64,000 nucleotides of DNA from Leucogyrophana mollusca (taxonomy: Eukaryota; Basidiomycota; Agaricomycetes; Boletales): positions 62,001 to 126,000 of the forward strand of contig MU266340.1 in the NCBI GenBank assembly GCA_021014945.1. Direction: 5' to 3'. The translations under genes and the position numbers were made by a program. The notes beneath the pieces are model-generated. The model was not told the DNA's origin and did not search any database. It was given only the letters and a program-made list of their open reading frames with translations. Shown in pieces: positions 44,469 to 56,516 of the stretch; position 1 is the first letter of the stretch, and each line of letters opens with the position of its first letter.

Positions 44469-46278
44469 TCAAGACTTGAGGTCGCTCCGCAATGGCAGGA
44501 GCACCATCGAATCGTACGGGGACCACCCGTCGTGATCTTGAACTAATGGATCGCTGTTCACAAACTCTGCTGAGTCTGATTTAGGTTCGGTATCGGATCG
44601 ATTCGAATTCGGCAGTCCACATGCAACGCAGGTGTTGGCTAGAGGTGGATGTACAATGAGGTCAGAGATCGAGGTCGGTCAGCGCACCGAAGACCAGAGC
44701 AACACCTCACTCACCTCCCGGTTTGTCCCTCGCCACAGCTGCCATGATAGCCGTCAACAGTCCCCACGCGGTTCTGCTTCAAGTTCAGCTTGGTCGGACA
44801 CAGGGGAGGAGGGACGAGCTAGCTAAAAGCTCGGACGTACAGAAACATTGAGAGCGTAGCGGAGGCGACATTCATGAAGAGGCTGCCTGGGGTCTTTATG
44901 CGGCGGATGTTGCACGTGTACTGGATCGAGATTACGGAGGGAGGGGTGGGCGTGAGTGTGAGGTTGGTGGATGTGAGGTTGCCGTACGCGAGGGGCTTCC
45001 CCGCTGCTAGGGTCTCGTCTGCGTAAGACTCTCCCGCGCCGATGGATGCTGCGAAAGCAGTGGTATTGGTGAAAATCTGCGACAAGTCGAGGGCGGGATC
45101 AGGCATTGCCATTGACAGTCCCGCGGACACCCACAAGAATATGATGTAACTCACATTATTCGGCGTCCAATGCCCGACGTCCAACCGTATCGCCGCATAG
45201 AACGCCTGCGCCAAATTCTGCAGCGTTGTCGTGTTCGCAACCACCACAGAGGCGTAGGTCGTTGTGTTAGCGACAATGGCTAGGCTTGCCTGTGAGATGC
45301 CGTTGTACCACGATATGCTGATATTGGGAGACTGCGAGGCGCAGTCGGACGGCGAGGTGCTGCAGCCGGGCTGGAAGAGAGCGGTGACTTTGTAGAGTTG
45401 GGTGGATGGTTCTACAATGTATTCCCCGTTGTAGATTGGGTCGTATGCGTCGTCTGAGGGTGCAGGGTTCAAGTCAGGAACAAGGGTGAGGTGGATGGTG
45501 GGGAAAGGCCTACTCCCGAAGCCGTTCATAGCGTCGACAATTACTCGAGCGAGGCTGTTTTCTGCAAAGACGGATGGCGGTATCGTGCCAACGATCGCAT
45601 GGTTCGTGAACGACCATGACGTGCTAGCTTGAAAGCCAAGTGGCGAGCAGTCCACAGAGCCCTGTAGCAAACGACCCCACAACGTCAGCATATTCAGTAG
45701 TCGGCACCGGAGCACACACACCTGAGCCGTAACCGACCGATCTCCCGGAGAGACTATGAGTTCAATCATGGACACGTCGCACTCGCTGAGGGTGTTGTTG
45801 GAATAGAGGAAGCTGCCTTGACTGTACCCATTTGGGTATTTCGAAACGACATTGAAGATGGTGTACGTGAATGCGGAGGTGTTGGTCCTGAACGTGTCTC
45901 CGAGCTGAAACAAGTGCGACTGACAGCCTTGATCGCTGTCCTCCCACGAGAGAGTCCACGAGAGCTGTTGAGACTCGTTGAAATTGGACGAAGCGACGCT
46001 CACGACGTCATAGCCTGCGCGGGACCAGTGTAAAATTCCGAGTTTCGATATGAGCGAATCACACCTACCGACGAGCGCAGTGTTAAGAGCGGCCAGCGCA
46101 CAGAATGTGAGAATGGCGAAAGCGAGCAGAATATACGGTGCGTAGCGCCAACGTTGTGCGAATGGCCGAGTGATGGGGTAGCCCTAGGGCGGCATCAGTC
46201 AATGTTGCAGCTTCGTGCCTCGAAAAGCAAACAGAAGACGAGTGCACATACAAAGCTCACGAGTACGTCTACCTTCAT
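44469..46278 (-). CDS. Two-pass membrane glycoprotein, inverted pair member 2
   Basis: This is the mirror paralogue of the preceding gene, from ATG 46278 (exon 1 MKVDVLVSF then gtatgt) to TGA 44469-44471. An N-terminal helix (YAPYILLAFAILTFCALAAL near 46070-46145) is followed by a long outer domain from about 46000 to 44860. That domain has many N-glycosylation sequons (for example ANTTTYA and FTNTTAF) and cysteines. A closing helix is split by an intron (SLFMNVASATLSMFL; then WGLLTAIMAAVAR near 44770). The tail ends MVLLPLRSDLKS. Intron sites after the first nine residues, within the outer domain, and inside the last helix correspond to those of the partner. The cellular role cannot be inferred; location at plasma membrane or vacuole is plausible. 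Confidence 0.8.
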
Positions 46279-46688
46279 AACTGGGCCAGCAGTTTCCTGG
46301 TAGGACCTGGGGATTGAAGGGGCGAGAACTGCGCGCGTCCCTTCAAGGGACGCGGACTTTATTCTTTGCCAAGGTGCTCCTGGTTGTTACATCAATGGCA
46401 CGCGTCTAGGATACCTATATGGTTCACGATCTTGACTTTCGAGGAAATGCTGTGGAGTGGATGGCTATGGTGCTGGAACTGTAACTTTATTCATCTGCAC
46501 ACTGGACAGTCGATGTCTTTATGAGCGCGAATTAACTCGGGAAAGTTACGCTGACTAAGCTAAATTTTGTAAACCTCTGCCAAAGCGTCCGCCTCGCGTC
46601 CAAAACACAATGGGCAAGCGGCAAGCACTGGTCTAGCGCCATAGGGCTTCCAGTGTTTATAGTGCACAAAATCTTTCATTTTACTGCT

Positions 46689-46759
46689 GCCCGCTTAGCT
46701 CAGTGGTAGAGCGCGTCACTCGTAATGATGAGGTCGGTTGTTCAATCCAGCCAGCGGGC
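46689..46759 (+). tRNA. tRNA-Thr (anticodon CGT), second copy
   Basis: These 71 bases are identical, in the opposite direction, to the tRNA gene at 42084-42154. The A box (TTAGCTCAGTGG) and B box (GGTTGTTCAATCC) are present and the cloverleaf is intact. No intron is present. Confidence 0.95.
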
Positions 46760-46976
46760 ATATAGTTCCTTTTTGTATGTCAAGGGCATTGCCCCACGCG
46801 TCAACGGTACTAGTACCCACCACCTTCTGCATGTTGTAGATTTGCTCGAATTGCAATGTGGTATATAGTACATGGTGCTGTTACAGTGGTTGCGAATGAA
46901 GAGGAATGGAGGGATACAGAACATGAACATTTCCTCTCGGGTGACACTAAACCAAGCTCAGGCATCGACCCGTCAT

Positions 46977-49900
46977 CTAAGCCTCCTCGAATACATATAG
47001 ACCGTCTAGCTCACCCCCACTTACCAGGCCAGTCCTCAGAGTACTCACCTCGGCTGCTTCTCCACTCCCCATGTCCACGAAACCCTTACGAGTGCTCCGC
47101 TCGTCGGGTGAATCAACAGCCGTCACCGACGTCGGCGGCGACACACTCTGTGAACGCTGCGAACCCCCAGGAGATGATTCGACGCGCAGTCGCTTTTTCA
47201 CCTGATTCTCCAGCGACTGTGGAGCCTGTTTGGACGAAGGCGAATCGCTAGCCAGATCCAGTTCCTCCGAAGAGCGTTTGCGCTGCCGCGCCGGGGACGC
47301 CAAAGGCGCATGGACGTCAGCCGATTTCTTCTGATCGGTGGCAGAGTCCTGCCGGGCACTGATGACAGATGCCTCCGTCTTCGCCCTTTTAGGTGGGGTC
47401 CCACTCCTGTGGATTTCCGCTGCGCCGCCATTCGCATGATCCGCGTCCAGATCTCCAGAGGGCCGCTTCCGCGGTGTGATCGAGTTGGTATGGAGTTCCG
47501 CAGCCGCGTCGAGCTCAGAACGCGCATCTAGATCGTCCTCGCTTTCCTCCTCTTCTTCCTCAAACAGTTCTTCCTCTTCCTCTTCCTCCTCTTGCTCCCT
47601 GGGCGCGTCTTGTGACGGTATTTCGATAATCTTTTGAGGCTGCTGCTGCACGCTTTGGGTCTGGACCTGCGCGTCTCACGCGTGAACTGATACCTCCTTG
47701 CAACAAATGCATTAGTCACTTACGATAGTCTGAGGTGGCACCTGCTCAACGACAGGATGTCCAGCGGCCGCATTAGCCTTGACCATCGCACGTTCACATA
47801 CAGTGCATCTGCATTGGTACAGGGGTGCACAGGCTTCACGCCACACCTATGTGATACGACGCGTCAATCACCGGACCGAGAGAGGTGTGCGAGTACACAC
47901 CAGCTTGAAAGCCTCCAGGCTATACTGAGGCATCTGAGCTAGCGTTACGGGGACATAGGGGATGGGATGTAGAAGTTTCGGGGACTCGAGCACAGGAGAT
48001 ACTGGGATCGGAATTGCTACAGACAGCGGCCTTGCTCCTGAATTTACTCGCCCTTTCTCCTTGTCTTCGTCGCGTCCAGGGGGAGGGGAAGGCGTCGTCT
48101 GCAGCGTCGTGGTGGAAAGCACAGGGCTCGTCGTGTGGGAGACATCGCTCCTCGTCGACGCACTCGTGCTGCTCGCCGTGTCATCTTCCTTTTTTCCGCC
48201 AGCACTCGCAGCCCAGTCAAACCCGTCGAACCAAACTCCTGGCGTGCGGAGCTCAGCCAGCACCTCCTCCGGCTCCATACGGGCAGCCCGTACCGCCGGG
48301 TCGCCCCCACCAGTCTGCGACTCAATCACGAGGCGCCGTACGAGGTTGTTCATGGCGGGGAGGAGAATGAGTTTCAGCTGCTTCTGGTACGCACGATACG
48401 CTTGCTCGCACAGCGTGAACGAAGGGGGGGCGTGTGCGCGCACCGTCATTAGGCGGGGATGCTCGTCGTCCGATGCGGACGAAGGCGAGGAGGGGTTCTG
48501 AGGGGAAGAGGGGGAAGATAGCGTCCACGGACAAGGGTGGGTCGCGTGCACCCTCCTGTGACGTCGTGCTCCATCTGTACTTGTCTCGTCTTCGTCCAGA
48601 TCGGACTCACTATCCGTGTCATTTCCTGGGTCACGGACACCGCCTCCGAGTGGCCGCGCGAATCCATACCACTGATCCGCAGGGCTACACCAATGACCGT
48701 CAATGATCCTTGCACGAGCCCAGTCAGATATAGCCAGCTCGCGGACACCACCGGCGTCTTCCGTCAACGATAACAGCTCGGGGTCGTCCTCTTCTTCTGA
48801 GCCTTCGTATTCAGACGAGTAAGCGGATCGGGGAGACGGCGACCGTGAACGTGACCGTTGTCCTGAGCGTGGTGAGGGTGGGCTTGGCGACAGGCTGTTC
48901 GCTGGGCTGTACACGGCATCGCCTTCGTTGTGCACTTGCTGGGGTGCCTTCTCACTGTGCACCACCTGATTGCCTCCGCTTGACTGGGTGTTGTTTTGGA
49001 TTGGGTTAACGGGTGCAAAATCGACGCCCATCCCTTCGCCTGCCCACCGTGTTGCAGCAACCGCTTGCTCCATAAGTTCTGCCATTTTGGTCTGGGAGCG
49101 TAACCATAATTTTTCACGCGCGATACTGATCACCTCTGCTATGGATCCCTCTCCGAGCTCGATGAACGCGTCGACCGTTTGGCGCGTTTCCCAGTCTGCT
49201 GACGCGTACTTTGTTGGTGGAGGCTGTGAGGGAGGGAAATGTCTTGTTTTAGTGGAGGATGGGTTTGTAGTGCGTTGGGATCCGCGTGACTGCGCAGGGG
49301 GAGGGAGCTGGGCATATCGTGGCCCAGCGATAGCTTCGCGGTCTCGAGAGCTCGAGGAGACGCGTCGCCATAGCCATTCACTGCGACATGAACGACACGT
49401 CGTCTCAATACCAGGCCAGGTTTCATCGTCTTCGTTCTCAGCACAGCATACCATCGCGGTGGCGGTCTGAGTACCAGAGTAGGCATTGTACCCACCCATC
49501 CCCAAGCCAAAGTTGGCTGCGGGGTTGTACGGCTGATTGTATCCAGTAAGGTTGTTCGCGTGTAGACCGAAATGAGGATCGCATTCAGCTGGGGGTGCTT
49601 CACGTAGGCACAGCCCACAGAACATAGTCTTGCGGTGCTCGCGGCACAAAGAGATCATGCCCAGGGTGGGGGTAGGATGACTTCGTTTAGCAACAGCGAG
49701 GCCGACGGAGGAGTAAGGACAATTGATACGGCAAACCGCGCAACTAGATTGTGTCATGTTACGAAAATGTCGGAAGGGGGTTACGCGGTATGCTTGGAAG
49801 ACGGCAGCTGCCCCACCTGCGCCGCCTGCCGCGGGAGGTGGTGGTCGAACTATGAGGTGGTGGGTTAAGACGTCGTGTGGATCCAAGACAGCACATGCTT

Positions 49901-50374
49901 GTTGCCAGAACAAGTGTGTTTCAACTGAGCACGACAGGATCAGCGCATTGTTGCAGATAAGATAAGGTGAAATGGACGCACGAGCAGTGAACCAAGTTGG
50001 GGTAGTCCGCATGAGTTTCTCAAGTTCGTTAGCGTCACGGAGAGCTGTGTATACCATTCGCGGATGCCACAGCTCCTTCGCGTCCCAGGTATTAGGACAA
50101 TAATTGGATGAGGTCACATCGTACAGATAGTGAGTTGCTATGAGCCTGAAATTCAACGCGTTCTTTAATACTCGGGGCCATTGTGTGCAGTGGCGTGAAC
50201 GTACCTGACAAGTTCGGGGGGAAGCTGCTGCCACGACCTGTTTGTGATTTTACCTTTGTAGACATGATCGCCACCTTTACAGGACATTGTCGTCGCTGCG
50301 CTAGACGACGACGAGCCCAAGCTCGGCGTAGTTGTGACCGCCGTGCTCATCGCTGTTGACGCTGCCGAAGCCAT
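46977..50374 (-). CDS. Large uncharacterised protein: F-box-like start, Cys clusters, acidic tail
   Basis: The start at ATG 50374 (MASAASTAMSTAVTTTPSLG) leads through an intron (AG/G join) to an F-box-like segment WQQLPPELVRLIATHYLYDV. A region of about 250 residues has paired cysteines (SSCAVCRINC; CREHRKTMFCGLCLREAPP; CRSCRSEWLWRR) suited to zinc binding. A long Ser/Pro-rich low-complexity part follows, with one more cluster, CRCTVCERAMVKAN, near 47780-47830. The last exon has a run of Glu (near 47525-47600), basic nuclear-signal-like patches (RKRPSGD; PPKRAKTE; RQRKRSSEE) and ends at 46977. The total is about 1070 residues. The composition suggests a nuclear or ubiquitin-related protein. 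No named family is recognised. Confidence 0.75.
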
Positions 50375-50654
50375 TATCTGTAAATACTGTACAGCAGTGT
50401 GACCTGGCCGTGATTAGCGTATGGAACGACAGCCGGGGGAATCCAAGACAGAATCTGAAGCGGTGACGATTGGGTGACTATCGCTGTCACTAAACAAAAG
50501 TCACATTTTTCATTTTGGTCCTTTCCGCGCCACACGGTATCTCCCGCAACTATCCCACGCACGGACCATCACCGATGCACCGCGGCGATAGCAGAGCGCA
50601 GCAAATTTCAAAAGGCCAAGGTATATTATAAACACTATCTACAATGCGACATCC

Positions 50655-53392
50655 TCATAAGCCTAGTGTGCGCAGTTCAGCACTCGCTGTGTGAAGCCTG
50701 TCCATCTTCTTTTGCAATTCTTCGCGCCTAGAGGCAACACTACCCAATTCTTGGACCAACGTACGACAGCGATCGTGTGCTTCTGGTCCCGTTATCTGGA
50801 GCTCGGTGCGTAAAACCTGCTCAATGGTATCTCCGAATTCAGCGATAATTTCGTAGTCTATCGCCATAGGTACCAGGTCTGCAAAGCGTTTATAGGACAC
50901 TTTGAAACCATCTCATCAGATATCTCGACCACAGCAATCCGTATTGAGAACTCACCTTGGAAATATGCCCGCACGCCGGCCATGATGGCTAGGGCAGGCT
51001 CCATGGGGTCTATAGGCAACATTTTTGGAATATCGGTGGGCTTTGCGGTAATGCCCATCTCGCTCAACCCGGAGGTGACTTTCGCGACGGCAATCTGGAA
51101 AGGCGAGGAATAGTTGGATGTCGGAGCTTTATAGTCTTCCAGTTTCTTCGACAGGTCATCACCCCCGCGGAGCAGTCCCTTATAAAAGGAAAGGAATTTA
51201 TCCTTATAGTCGGAGTAATAATGGTCGTTCAATGTGGTCGGCGACTTTTCAAGCTGAAGGAGCCACTCAATCTTCTCTTTCGTGGTCGCAGCTGCTCTAT
51301 CGAGGTGTTCGTTTACTATGCTCCTAAGGTTCAAGCAGCTTTCAGTAGGAGATTAGCGATGGCACAGACACGACTAACGTAACCATTTGCTGCGCGTTCC
51401 CCCGGCCCATTTGTGCAAAATGCTGTTTGATTGTATTTGAAAGGTCCTTCTTCAAAATTGCGTATATCTGCTCTAAAAGATCCATGGCAGGCTGGTACCA
51501 CATCCGTGTGAACTGCGTGATGTAGACTTTTTGAACGACGAACGGATAGTTATCCGGGAGCTCTCGAGTCCGCGCTCTTTTTGATGATCAGCGGACACGC
51601 CACTGAATAAATGCATTTGCTTACTTCTGTGCTCGGTTGAGGACCTCATCGAGATAAATTTTCGGGGAGAGGGCGGCGGCGGTGGATTCTTCCGCTTCGT
51701 CTGCAGCGTGGCCCTCCTCATTCGCAAGGAATGAAGCCTTTGGTAACACACGATCTGTCCTGTCGCTTCTCCAGGGCTGGAAATTGGGTGCAGTGGCACG
51801 AATAGCGTGCTGGAACTTGTCCTGGTACGGGCGGATGGTTTGCAGCAAGCCGTCTTCTTCTGGGGTACCTTCGAGTCGTTGTGAAAGTGCGCGAGTAAAG
51901 TTGCTCAGTACGTGCAGTACTTCGCCAATAGGGTCATTAGAGGGCGCCTTCGGAAGGGTCCGCATCTCCTCCTCAGTGTTGCGAAGGATTGTGTATATTT
52001 CGTTGCGAACCTCTGGGAGTCTACCAACACACCATGTCAGCTCATAATCATCGAGCGACTCCTGTTGTGAGACCTGCCTTTTGGAAATGAGCTCGGACAG
52101 AATCGTGCTTAACCGATCCGTGAGGTTTGAGGTACACAGTTTCTTTTGGTATGCTGGTGCCAAAGACGACCAAGGCTCCGTCGAAGAGAAAAATTCAGTC
52201 TCTTCTCTCCTCGCCTCGTCCCATGAGATGCCTCTTTCTAAAGTCTGCGAACCAGGTTGCTTCACGCAGTACCAGCCGTTGAAAAGAGCCTCTTCGTCAT
52301 TCTTGATGAACTTCTGCCAGCTCTTTTCTTCGCCAGGTGGAATGCGATCGGGCTTTGTGAGCACACCTAGGAATTAAAAAAGGCGTTGGCGCTGACAGCT
52401 CGGAGTACCTGGCGGCCGAAAACATACCGACTGTACGCCTTCCTTCGGGATCGTGTGTTTTCGCCAGTTGGTGTGCGCCTTGGTTCTCGAAGTCCGCTAT
52501 GGAAGGAAATAACGATCAATTTGGTCTATTTGCGGAGAATAAAGCGAACACGAACTTTCGCAGGTCACCGTCAAGAGAATCACACAACTAGGTTTCGTGA
52601 TATAAGACGACACCAAGCTCTTGACAAGCTCTATGTCGGTAATATTGCCTGTACTCCCGACAGAGGCGATCAAGCCGGGTAGGTCAATGAAAGACAGGTC
52701 AGCGACATCTCTCCCACTGATCTCCAAGGACACGCAGTTCTTGGAAAATGAAAGCTCCGTATGCTCAGCATCGGCATCATCACCATGAAGGAATTGTATA
52801 TAATCTGTGCTGGGGTTGAGGATAGCTCGCTGAGCCCGCCGGATGCGCTCCTCGACCCCAGCTTTGTCTGTGATAGGATCGCCGAATGCTAGGTTACGAA
52901 CAGCGCAAGGTGTCCCATTAGGATCGGACGTGATGTGGAGCTTGACTATACATCTCCAGGGATCACTAGAATGGGATAGCTTGCACTCCGTGGGGCATCT
53001 GGGCGAGAGTTTATGAGTTCGTGTAACATCAGACGCAGCCGCCGCAGCTGACGAACCTGGTACAAGTCCCAGCAGCACGGGGGAGCTTTATGCCGGAAAT
53101 CGACTCAATAAGAGATGACTTCCCCGCGCTTTGTGAGCCGATGACAGCAATCATGGGTAAATCCATGTCGGTATTGACACTTTTGAGTTCCGCATACACG
53201 TTAGTGACAATGATATGGACGCCACAAGTGAACGGCGAACCCAGTGTTGTGTAAACGATTGACCAAGTCGAGCATCTTTCGTCGATCACGGGAGAGCTCA
53301 GGGTCTGAAAGGCCGACTCCATCCTCTTCAATAAGTGTTGGTGGCTCAGACGTTGTTGTGTCAGCACTGAGAATCGATGTGGTGTCCGTCAT
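50655..53392 (-). CDS. Dynamin-family GTPase
   Basis: This is a large GTPase of about 800 residues, from ATG 53392 (MTDTTSILSADTTTSEPPTL) to the stop at 50655. The G1 P-loop GSQSAGKSSL lies near 53115-53145 and the switch-I Thr is in PRAAGTCTR. G3 is DLPGL near 52675-52690 and G4 TKPD at the start of the exon near 52360. The middle/stalk region is helical (for example KKLCTSNLTDRLSTILSELI). The C-terminal GTPase effector domain is DYEIIAEFGDTIEQVLRTEL near 50800-50850. No PH domain or Pro-rich tail is seen, so it belongs with dynamin-related/Mx-like forms rather than classical endocytic dynamin. It likely works on membrane fission or remodelling; the organelle is not evident. Confidence 0.92.
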
Positions 53393-54405
53393 GACAAGGT
53401 GGGGGGTTGGAGCTGTACCAGGGAGGAAATGAGGGAATAGTGATCGAGAAGGCGATCTGTCACGAGGCGACTATAAAAGGCTCAGTCATACAGCATGTAC
53501 ACTTATGGGGCGCCGAGAAGAAGGCCAAAGGCGCAGCCAATGTGCAGAAGTGGATGAAGCGCCCGTAGTACTAGAGCTCTTGGACGACCGTTGGTAGGGC
53601 GGACCGTGGATGCCTTTTCTGCGTGAAGTTTCGGGCATAAAACAGAAATATTTACTGCAACCATGAGCGCTGCACAGAAGAAAGCCCATGTCCAACAATG
53701 CACACCTTTTGGCGTCGCCATGTTGCTGTGGTGCTGTCGTGGAAGATGGGACCCACTGCCTGATACAGCCACCCATTGCCAGAAATAACAGGCTGGTTCC
53801 CTTGAACTTCGAAGTCTCCGATGGCTACTGGTAATACATGCTTTTCCGGTGCGCGCTCAATTGGAGTTTAGGTGGACTATATAGTCGATTTATTGACGGT
53901 TCAAATTGCTGAATTCGATTGCTGGGCAGTGGGCAGAGGAAAGAGAAGGCGGGCGGCTTCAATTTGAAGTTTGAAGCATCGTACAAAAAACGAAGAAGCT
54001 GCCTTTCGATATGGACACCTGCACGACCTTGCTGGTAGCACTTCACGGGTTCATCCTTGTCTGGCCACAAATTCTGCCCGAGTCGCAAGTCGCAATCCAG
54101 GCTCAGCGAAACATCAGCGGCAGATGCCGGAATCCAAATGGACCATGACAGTGCAGTGAGTGCACAGTCAGAACGATTGTTTCTTGGGCCAATAAACGCA
54201 TCAAGGAGCGTAAAAAAAATGGAGGGTATGTACGTAGGGGGGTGCTTATAACGCAGGTATAATACATTACGGGCCGGTGGTCAATCATGTATGAGACAAA
54301 GAAACTCTGCCCGATTGTCCATTCACATCTGATCGCATTATCTCAGGGAAGATAACAACGCCGTCCAAACCTGGTCATGGAAGGGGAAAAGGTGGAATCG
54401 AAACG
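53393..54405. other. Intergenic region with a weak small open frame
   Basis: About 1 kb upstream of the dynamin gene. A minus-strand frame 53721-53503 (72 residues, MATPKGVHCWTWAFFCAALM) starts with a signal-like hydrophobic stretch, but it has no other support and might be chance. The dynamin promoter is expected near 53400-53500. Confidence 0.35.
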
Positions 54406-56010
54406 TCAAGGCGATGCAAACCTATACAAAATCCAGAGCATCCATCGTAATATCGCGTCGATCCCTGGCGACCCCGAGCTCACCACACGTCCTTTGACGC
54501 TATCGAAGGCAATTGCACTTTGGCTCACAGCAAATGGCGCGTAGGCGCCGGAGCAAGTGGATTTCGTGAAATCTTCGTCGTCGAAGTTCACCAACTTGAA
54601 CCCAAGGATGGCCTGGGTTGAAAACTGATTTCGGACACCGCGGGTACATCCATTCCACGACGGGACCACCAGCATATCATCGCTTTCTTTAATTCCGCGG
54701 ATCGGCCCGGCGGCGACAACGAATGGTCGGCGAGGAAGCGGATATCGTGATAAAAATGATGGCATAGAAGGTAGGGTGGGTGGTTAGGTTTTTTGGGTCG
54801 TGGGTTAATCCAGCGAGAGAGATGAGGGTCTCTCCGGTAGACGAATCGACCACGGAGTCTCGCAGAAGCCCAGGTGATTAAACAATCAGCCCCGGGCACT
54901 CTCCCTCATAGCATGGGTCCAGGGGTAGTGATCCTTCCTTAAGTGGACCAGGGGGAGGAATAGGAAACACCGCCACAAAGCCTTTCCGGTCGAGATCCTC
55001 AGTCAAAAAACTACGAAAGATCAGAAAGTGAGTTGAAGTTGAGATGCTGTACACGTGCAGAGCTCTGAACGACCCGAACGACGCTGTAAGCTGTTTGGGG
55101 TAGTTATTCGAGACCGTGAAAGCCTGGAGAAGAATCGAGACTCGCCATAGTATCCGACAAGATCCGAGGTGGGACATGATATTGCTGATAGGTCCGGGTG
55201 TCAACTATCCACAGCTCGTGGAGTGGTTCGTTAGGCATAGAGTTCCCCGAAACAGCAACTAGCCGAGGTCCGACGACGACCGCGTCAAGTTCGCTAGATG
55301 TGACAGGAAACCCTCCAATCTCGTTGAACGCTGAGGATACGTCGGGCTGTATGTCCATTTTGAAGAGTTTGCTGCAGGGTTGATGAGACGAGAACTATGT
55401 GCAAAGCATTCTTACGCACATCCACCCGGTCCGCGACTTCGGAACACGCTCTTCGATGGCGACAAATGGTAGGTCGTAGCCTTCTAAGCTCGTGCTTGAT
55501 GCGCAGATGAGGCGCGTGATATACACGATCATCGCGGAATAGACCATACTAAACTTGTTCTCGCTCTTATCCAAGTCATAGCATAAGATGCACCGTGGTT
55601 TTGACACAAGAAGATATTGACCCAGGATGAGGTTAGTGCCTTCGTCATGGGGATCCGAGCTGAGCGAACGAGTTGACACTGGGGCTGCCGTATTGGGATG
55701 CCAGTTCCGCGCAATCTTCGTGCTTGCAACAAGATTGCTTTCAAGTTGTCATGCAGACCGACGGGGGAAAGAGCCACGAGGAAAAGGCAAGCGTGCTGTT
55801 TTGTAGGCATTGCTCCAGACTGCCCTTTCAAAAGTTAGTTCTTCGAATATCTTCGAAACCTGGGCGTACTCGTTGCAGCTGTAAGTTTCAAAAACACCAG
55901 TGACTACCACTTACGCGTCGAAGGCGGACGATGTCAACAACGGAAAGAAAGCGACAGATGTTATATAAAACATCGATAGGGATATTCTGGATCTTGTCGC
56001 TTGGCACGAA
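54406..56010 (-). pseudogene. Decayed F-box protein gene, paralogue of 38482-40100
   Basis: The minus strand shows an F-box (KIQNIPIDVLYNICRFLSVV near 55930-55990), then VRLRR, an intron, and VSKIFEELTFERAVWSNAYK. These match the intact gene's VRLRQ and VSKTFCELSHDRDIWSHAYR. Later matches are LILGQYLLVSKPRCILCYDL, VDTRTYQQYHVPPRILSDT and VVDSSTGETLISLAGL. Defects: no ATG before the F-box, since TGA at 56011-56013 comes four codons before its first residues. There is also a frameshift near 55755-55770, a TGA at 55749-55751 in the ancestral frame, an in-frame TAA at 54878-54880, and a further frame change near 54720. The flanking pieces are too close for introns of normal size. This fits an inactive duplicate. 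Confidence 0.78.
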
Positions 56011-56516
56011 TCAATACTCCTCCATCCTATCCATCCTGGAGATGAGCGTCCAGAACTGACATGATAAATCATACTCTGGTTGCATGCTGGCTCGGAGCGA
56101 AGAACAACCCAAGCGCAATGACTGTTTCGAGGGGGTTGAGGGGGGTCTCTAGATGTATATTCGCGGACCTCAAAAAATGATTTCCGGGGTTACTTGCTCG
56201 AGCAAACACATCATCTATTGCCAATCACTCCACTGCTCGCCACACCAGTCGCCACCCTGCCGTCATGAGGCTGCTTCCAAGCATACCGGATTTCGTCTGT
56301 AGTCTCATTGGTTGTTCGACTCTGCTCAGTTACATCCCAAACGATTGATTTGCGTGCGGCTGTAGCGGCATTCTTGTCACCCGCTGGTTAGAACGCCATC
56401 CCGAAGCTCCTGAGCGGATACAAAGGAATAATCCACTTCCGCCGGTCCTCACTGATATCTCCATACCAAACGTGCAACTCAAGAAAATACCCACTTTCAG
56501 CGTGTTACAGCGAACT
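56011..56516. other. Intergenic region
   Basis: About 500 bases upstream of the CFEM gene. No recognisable element beyond the presumed promoter; the minus-strand frame 56330-56566 has no support. Confidence 0.4.

Larger units (their letters stand above)
42084..46759. repeat. Inverted (palindromic) gene block bounded by identical tRNA-Thr genes
   Basis: The left arm (42084-44299) reads tRNA-Thr on minus, then a membrane glycoprotein gene on plus. The right arm (44469-46759) is its mirror: paralogous gene on minus, tRNA-Thr on plus. The spacer is only about 170 bases. The tRNA copies are identical over 71 bases, while the protein genes have diverged but keep intron positions and phases where I could compare them. 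This is best explained by an old inverted duplication, with tRNA identity held by selection or gene conversion. Confidence 0.85.

Noticed and set aside
42084..46759. A terminal-inverted-repeat DNA transposon
   Set aside because: The repeats are functional tRNA genes and no transposase or target-site duplication is visible. An inverted gene duplication explains the mirror order better.
47525..47600. Glu-coding ctt/ctc-rich tract as a separate repeat element
   Set aside because: It is an in-frame part of the acidic tail of the large protein and shows no sign of being mobile or independent.
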